Below, one piece after another: positions 60,547 to 64,000 of a DNA stretch of 64,000 bases (positions within the stretch are counted from its first letter, which is position 1; every line of letters starts with the position of its first letter). The DNA comes from Pseudomonadota bacterium (GTDB taxonomy: Bacteria > Pseudomonadota > Alphaproteobacteria > Rhizobiales > Xanthobacteraceae). The translations under genes and the position numbers were made by a program. The stretch covers positions 1-64,000 of the forward strand of contig JAEYAW010000031.1 in the NCBI GenBank assembly GCA_023404675.1, in the 5' to 3' direction. The notes beneath the pieces are model-generated. The model saw only the letters and a list, made by a program, of their open reading frames with translations. It did no database searches and was not told where the DNA came from.

Positions 60547-60855
60547 CCTGTCCGTTTCATGCCTTGATCACAGGCGCATATCGCCTTGATCTGGATCAAG
60601 GATAGGTGGCAGTTGACTAACTAGTCAATACATTTGAGCCGATCTAATAATCGGTCATCCAGCCCCGTTCTGAACACCTGACCGGGTGAAATGGATGCGT
60701 GCCACGAAAACAGGCTGCACTGCCGTGGCGGCGGCAACTCTCTGCAACATGCTCGCGAGTGATTACAGCGGGTTGAGCGCTTCTGCGCGCACGTCCCGCG
60801 CTTCGCAGCCGGTTTGTTGATCACCATGCCGCACGATGCGGCAGGACATGCGCCG
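60547..60855. other. 309-bp intergenic region with operator and small hairpin
   Basis: Gap between the system-2 TetR gene and the ATPase gene. It holds the palindrome at 60613 (promoter of the transport operon) and a perfect hairpin TGCCGCA-CGA-TGCGGCA at 60827-60843, 13 bp after the TetR stop and lacking a T tract. I see no gene in the rest. Confidence 0.6.
60613..60628. promoter_or_regulatory. RutR-like palindromic operator, system 2
   Basis: Perfect TTGACTA-AC-TAGTCAA, 66 bp upstream of the ATPase gene. It differs from the established RutR consensus TTGACCANNTGGTCAA at one position per half site. Confidence 0.7.
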
Positions 60856-61527
60856 CTAACCAGCAACGAGATCCTTCACCGTTTTTTTCTTCACGGCGGG
60901 CGCCGGCTGCAGACAATACAGCAGCACGATCTCGGTGACATGATCCAGCCACTCGCGTTGCAGCGCCTCGTCGCTGAAATCGCGGTCGAGCGCGAACTTG
61001 AGCGTATACTGGTTGGACAGATAGTGATAACAGAGCGACGACAGCGTCAAGTAGACGACGGTCGGATCCAGCGCGGGCCTGAACACACCGCTGGCTGCTC
61101 CGCGCTCAAGAATCGATGCCACCGTCCCCACCAGCGGGTTATAGAGTTCCCGCATCCGCGCCGATTTCTTGATATACTTTCCGCGATGCTTGTTTTCCTC
61201 GTTCATCAGCCGGATCGCGGTCGGATTGTCGCGAAACGCGAAGAACGTGTGCTCAACAAGCTGCCGCATCGCAGCCACCGGCTCGTTGGCGCGCACCGAC
61301 AGATCCTTCTGCCTCTCGCGCAGGGCCTGATACACATACTCCAGCGAAGCGACGAACAGCCCCTCCTTCGACTTGAAGTAATAATAAAGCATGTTTTTGC
61401 TGACGCGGCAGCGCTCCGCGATCCGGTCGACCCGCGCGCCCTCAAAGCCGATCCGGGCGAACTCCTCGGTGGCAAGCTTCAGAATCCTGGCGCGGACACG
61501 AGACGGATCGTTGCTGCGAGGGGCCAA
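60856..61527 (-). CDS. TetR-family regulator, system 2 (RutR-like)
   Basis: 223-residue regulator: RILKLATEEFARIGFEGARVDRIAERCRVSKNMLYYYFKSKEGLFVASLEYVYQAL is the helix-turn-helix domain and FFAFRDNPTAIRLMNEENKHRGKYIKK is the start of the RutR/YcdC-type ligand domain. Start is TTG at 61527 (MAPRSNDPSR); the next Met is inside the DNA-binding helices. It lies between the transport operon and the molybdenum hydroxylase genes and presumably binds the RutR-like palindrome at 60613. Confidence 0.9.
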   Translation of the reverse strand: MAPRSNDPSRVRARILKLATEEFARIGFEGARVDRIAERCRVSKNMLYYYFKSKEGLFVASLEYVYQALRERQKDLSVRANEPVAAMRQLVEHTFFAFRDNPTAIRLMNEENKHRGKYIKKSARMRELYNPLVGTVASILERGAASGVFRPALDPTVVYLTLSSLCYHYLSNQYTLKFALDRDFSDEALQREWLDHVTEIVLLYCLQPAPAVKKKTVKDLVAG

Positions 61528-61561
61528 GGCGCGGCTCTCTTGTAAGGGTGGCGGATCATGT

Positions 61562-61588
61562 GTCCCGGAAGGGGGCTGCTTCCGGGAC
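61562..61588 (-). terminator. Hairpin after the molybdenum hydroxylase gene
   Basis: Perfect 10-bp stem GTCCCGGAAG / CTTCCGGGAC with a 7-base loop, 12 bp past the stop. No T tract, so partial read-through into the TetR gene is possible. Confidence 0.5.
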
Positions 61589-61599
61589 CAGCCATCCTA

Positions 61600-63885
61600 C
61601 TATGCGCGCGCGGTCTGCGCATCCTCTGCCATTTGCCAGATGCGCGCGGGCGACAGCGGCAATTCCATCGGCTCGACGCCCAGATGCCGCAATGCGTCGG
61701 CAACCGCGTTCGCCATGATGCCGCCGACCGGGATCAGGCCGCCCTCGCCCGCCCCCTTCGCGCCGAGCGGGTTGTTCGGGCATGGTTTCAGCTCGAGGGT
61801 GATGGAACGGATATGCGGAAAGTCCGAGGCCGTCGGCAGCAGATAGTCTGCGAATGATCCGGTCAGAAGCTGGCCCTGATCGTCGTAGACGAGGTGTTCG
61901 AGGAACGCGCCGCCGAGCCCCTGCACGATCGAGCCGATCGCCTGTCCGTGCAGCGTCAGCGGATTGATCATGCGCCCCACATCCTCGACCGAAAGATAGT
62001 CGAGCACCTTGACGTGGCCGGTGCCGGGATCGACCGCCACATGGGCGGCCTGCGTGCCGTAGGCCCATGTGTATTTCTTGTTGAAGAACTCCGCCTCGAT
62101 CTCGATGGGCTGATCCGACAGGCCGGCGAGCGCCAGCACCTTGTCGCCGTGGTACACCTGTTCGCCGTCGATCCTGACATCCTCGGCGGCACAGCCGAAG
62201 CGCAGCGCCGCCGCGGCGCGGATCGCCGCCTTCAGCTTCTCCGCGCCGATCAGCAGCGCCGAGCCGCCCATCACGGTAGAGCGTGAGTGATAGGCGCCGT
62301 AACCGTCCTTCACATGGGTCGTGGAGCCGTGGAAGATGGTGATGCGCTCGAACGGCAGTTCGGTGGCGTCGGCTGCGATCTGGCCCATGATGGTCTCAAG
62401 GCCCTGCCCGACCGACGACGAGCCCATATAGACCGACAGCGAACCGTCGGTTTCCAGCACCAGCCGGCATTCTTCTTTCGGCCCGGCCGCGCCGCCCTCG
62501 ATGAAGCTGCCCACGGCGATGCCATGATAGTAGCCATCGATCAGCTTGCCGCTGAGCTTGCTCTTTTCCGCCCAGTCGAACTCGGCGATGCAGCGATCGA
62601 ACACCGCGTGATAGTCGCCGCTGTCGAGTTCGGTCGAGCTGTCATAGGGGGTGATGCTCGGCAGCGGATAGGGCATCTGCTCGTCGGCGACAAGATTGCG
62701 CCGCCGCAGCTCGACCCGGTCGATGCCGAGATCCTTCGCCACCAGATCGATCAGGCGTTCGCGCGCGAAGTCGGTTTCGAAGCGGCCGGGGCCGCGATAG
62801 GTGCCGCTCGGCGTCTTGTTGGTGGTGAGCATCGTGCTCTTCAGGTCGACATGCTCGAACTGATACGGCCCGCACATGTACTGCGCGACGTTGCGCGGCC
62901 CGACCGAGCCGTTGGTGCGCACATACGCGCCGATGTCAGCCCAGACCTGACCGCGCAGGCCGACGAAGCGGCCGTCCTTCATCACCGCGATCTCGACGTC
63001 GCATTCGATGTCGCGCGCGTGATTGGCGGTCATCATGTGCTCGCGGCGATCCTCGATCCACTTCACCGGCCGCCCGACGATCCTGGACGCGGCCGGGATC
63101 AGGAAGTCCTCGGGATAGAATTCCCCGCGCGAGCCGAAGCCACCGCCGACATCGACCTCAAGCAGATCCACGGATTCCAGCGGCAGGCCGAGCTGCGCCG
63201 CCAGCGTGCGGCGATTGTGCCAGGCCGTCTTGGCCGCGCCCCACACCGTCAGCTTGTTCGCGGCGGCATCCCACTCGGCCACGAAGCCGCGCGGCTCCAT
63301 GAACATCGCGGCGTGGCGCTGCACGGCGAACCGCTCACGGCGCACATAGTCCGCCTTTGCAAAGGCGTCGTCCGCATCGCCGCGAAACGCGGACCAGGTG
63401 ATGGCCTGATTGGAGCCGTGCTCCTCGAACAGCAGCGCGGCCGGCGCCAGCGCCGTCTGGCGGTCGATCACTGCGGGGAGCGGGGCGATATCGACCTCGA
63501 TATCCTCCAGCGCATCCTCCGCGATGCTCTGGCTGTCGGCCAGCACCACGGCGAGCGGCTCGCCGACATAGCGCACCTTCGCATCGGCCAGCGTCGGCTG
63601 GTGAAAGGTTTCGAGCTGCGGCAGAGGCTGAAGACGCAGCGGAATTCTGGGGACGGCCTCACCCAGATCCGCCGCCACGATCACTCGCTGCACGCCGGGG
63701 CGCGCCAGCGCGCGGCTGACATCGATACCGCGCAACGTGCCATGCGCGACCGAACTGCGCAGGATCACCGCATAAAGCTGGCCCGGCCGGTTGACGTCGG
63801 CCACATAGGTTCCGCGTCCGCGCAGCAGCCGCAGATCTTCGACCCGCTCCATGGCACGGCCGATGTAGGAATTGGCAACCTTCAT
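61600..63885 (-). CDS. Xanthine dehydrogenase-family molybdenum-binding subunit
   Basis: 761-residue large subunit of a molybdenum hydroxylase (xanthine dehydrogenase / CO dehydrogenase large-chain superfamily). The N-terminus SYIGRAMERVEDLRLLRGRGTYVADV is typical; the Mo-site loops are seen as DVGGGFGSRGEFYPED, GTYRGPGRFETDFARERL, GSSSVGQGLETIM and the catalytic Glu in GAKGAGEGGLIPVGG. The CO-dehydrogenase motif AYRCSFR is absent (here TYRGPGR), so carbon monoxide is not the substrate. ATG at 63885 overlaps the upstream 2Fe-2S gene (ATGA). Likely hydroxylates an N-heterocycle or similar compound, perhaps imported by system 2. Confidence 0.9.
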   Translation of the reverse strand: MKVANSYIGRAMERVEDLRLLRGRGTYVADVNRPGQLYAVILRSSVAHGTLRGIDVSRALARPGVQRVIVAADLGEAVPRIPLRLQPLPQLETFHQPTLADAKVRYVGEPLAVVLADSQSIAEDALEDIEVDIAPLPAVIDRQTALAPAALLFEEHGSNQAITWSAFRGDADDAFAKADYVRRERFAVQRHAAMFMEPRGFVAEWDAAANKLTVWGAAKTAWHNRRTLAAQLGLPLESVDLLEVDVGGGFGSRGEFYPEDFLIPAASRIVGRPVKWIEDRREHMMTANHARDIECDVEIAVMKDGRFVGLRGQVWADIGAYVRTNGSVGPRNVAQYMCGPYQFEHVDLKSTMLTTNKTPSGTYRGPGRFETDFARERLIDLVAKDLGIDRVELRRRNLVADEQMPYPLPSITPYDSSTELDSGDYHAVFDRCIAEFDWAEKSKLSGKLIDGYYHGIAVGSFIEGGAAGPKEECRLVLETDGSLSVYMGSSSVGQGLETIMGQIAADATELPFERITIFHGSTTHVKDGYGAYHSRSTVMGGSALLIGAEKLKAAIRAAAALRFGCAAEDVRIDGEQVYHGDKVLALAGLSDQPIEIEAEFFNKKYTWAYGTQAAHVAVDPGTGHVKVLDYLSVEDVGRMINPLTLHGQAIGSIVQGLGGAFLEHLVYDDQGQLLTGSFADYLLPTASDFPHIRSITLELKPCPNNPLGAKGAGEGGLIPVGGIMANAVADALRHLGVEPMELPLSPARIWQMAEDAQTARA

Positions 63886-64000
63886 GACCGATCCCCGCGC
63901 ACATAATATTGACGGGCTTCGAGCACCGCCTCGATGATCGGCACATAGCCGGTGCAGCGGCACAGGTTGCCGGAGAGCGCATCGCGGATGCGCTCCTCGT
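63882..64000 (-). CDS. 2Fe-2S subunit of the molybdenum hydroxylase (5' part outside window)
   Basis: Only the last 39 codons are in the window, ending ...ARQYYVRGDRS. The segment EERIRDALSGNLCRCTGYVP carries the C-x-C pair of the second 2Fe-2S cluster of small electron-transfer subunits (CoxS/XdhC-type naming varies). The stop overlaps the large-subunit start by 4 bp, so the subunits are translationally coupled. The gene continues past base 64000. Confidence 0.88.
   Translation of the reverse strand, partial: EERIRDALSGNLCRCTGYVPIIEAVLEARQYYVRGDRS

Noticed and set aside
61600..63885. Carbon monoxide dehydrogenase large subunit (coxL)
   Set aside because: The diagnostic AYRCSFR loop is absent; the corresponding stretch reads TYRGPGR. 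Kept as a general molybdenum hydroxylase.
1..64000. tRNA, rRNA, CRISPR arrays, insertion sequences, prophage
   Set aside because: Intergenic gaps were read for cloverleafs, regular direct repeats and transposase-like frames; none was convincing. Some short RNAs could be missed by eye.

Overview
The window looks like chromosome from a high-GC alphaproteobacterium of the Bradyrhizobium / Rhodopseudomonas / Afipia group. I infer this from the protein sequences, the housekeeping order (aspS, ribonuclease D, ppx-ppk, hdaA, purM-purN, cspA, ndk), the many acyl-CoA and ABC-transport genes, and degenerate intergenic repeats of a type common in that family. No rRNA, tRNA, CRISPR array, insertion sequence or phage gene was seen. 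Both edges cut a gene: aspS lacks its last few codons at base 1, and a 2Fe-2S subunit gene is cut at base 64000.

Layout. 1-18 kb is mostly housekeeping: aspS, a two-domain VOC protein, a chemoreceptor, rnd, ppx overlapping ppk, hdaA, a CDP-alcohol phosphatidyltransferase, purM-purN, a cold-shock gene, a TerC-family membrane protein, ndk, a secreted Gly/His-rich protein and an ABC-F ATPase. 18-28 kb holds a lone molybdopterin oxidoreductase, then a catabolic block: isovaleryl-CoA dehydrogenase diverging from a tight operon of cytochrome P450, thioesterase, acyl-CoA dehydrogenase, class III CoA-transferase and mesaconyl/itaconyl-CoA hydratase-like protein, followed by an SDR and a hemolysin-III-like protein. 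28-35 kb has a YcjX/YcjF-like pair, a GT39-type membrane glycosyltransferase, a secreted hypothetical, a second CoA-transferase and a 55-residue membrane protein.

35-42 kb is one minus-strand CUT2 sugar-type ABC operon of unusual make-up: permease, binding protein, a second permease fused to a strictosidine-synthase/SMP-30-like beta-propeller, a free paralogous propeller that has lost the apparent metal ligands, and the ATPase. 42-49 kb has wrbA diverging from a LysR gene over a perfect palindrome, then an HxlR regulator flanked by two Phe-type (tyrosine-less) SDR genes that share a 17-bp palindromic operator, a crotonase, and a TPR protein.

49-64 kb carries two NitT/TauT-type ABC transporters, each with its own TetR regulator. 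The first system (permease, epimerase-like, GNAT, DapA-like, ATPase, binding protein) has the same operator core TCAACYRNNYRGTT in front of three of its promoters. The second (ATPase, permease, binding protein) has a perfect palindrome resembling the RutR site and lies next to a xanthine-dehydrogenase-family molybdenum hydroxylase. An L-serine dehydratase gene lies between the two systems.

Most noteworthy: the permease-propeller fusion operon, the HxlR/Phe-SDR regulon with its visible operator, and the three-site TetR regulon around an unassigned catabolic operon.
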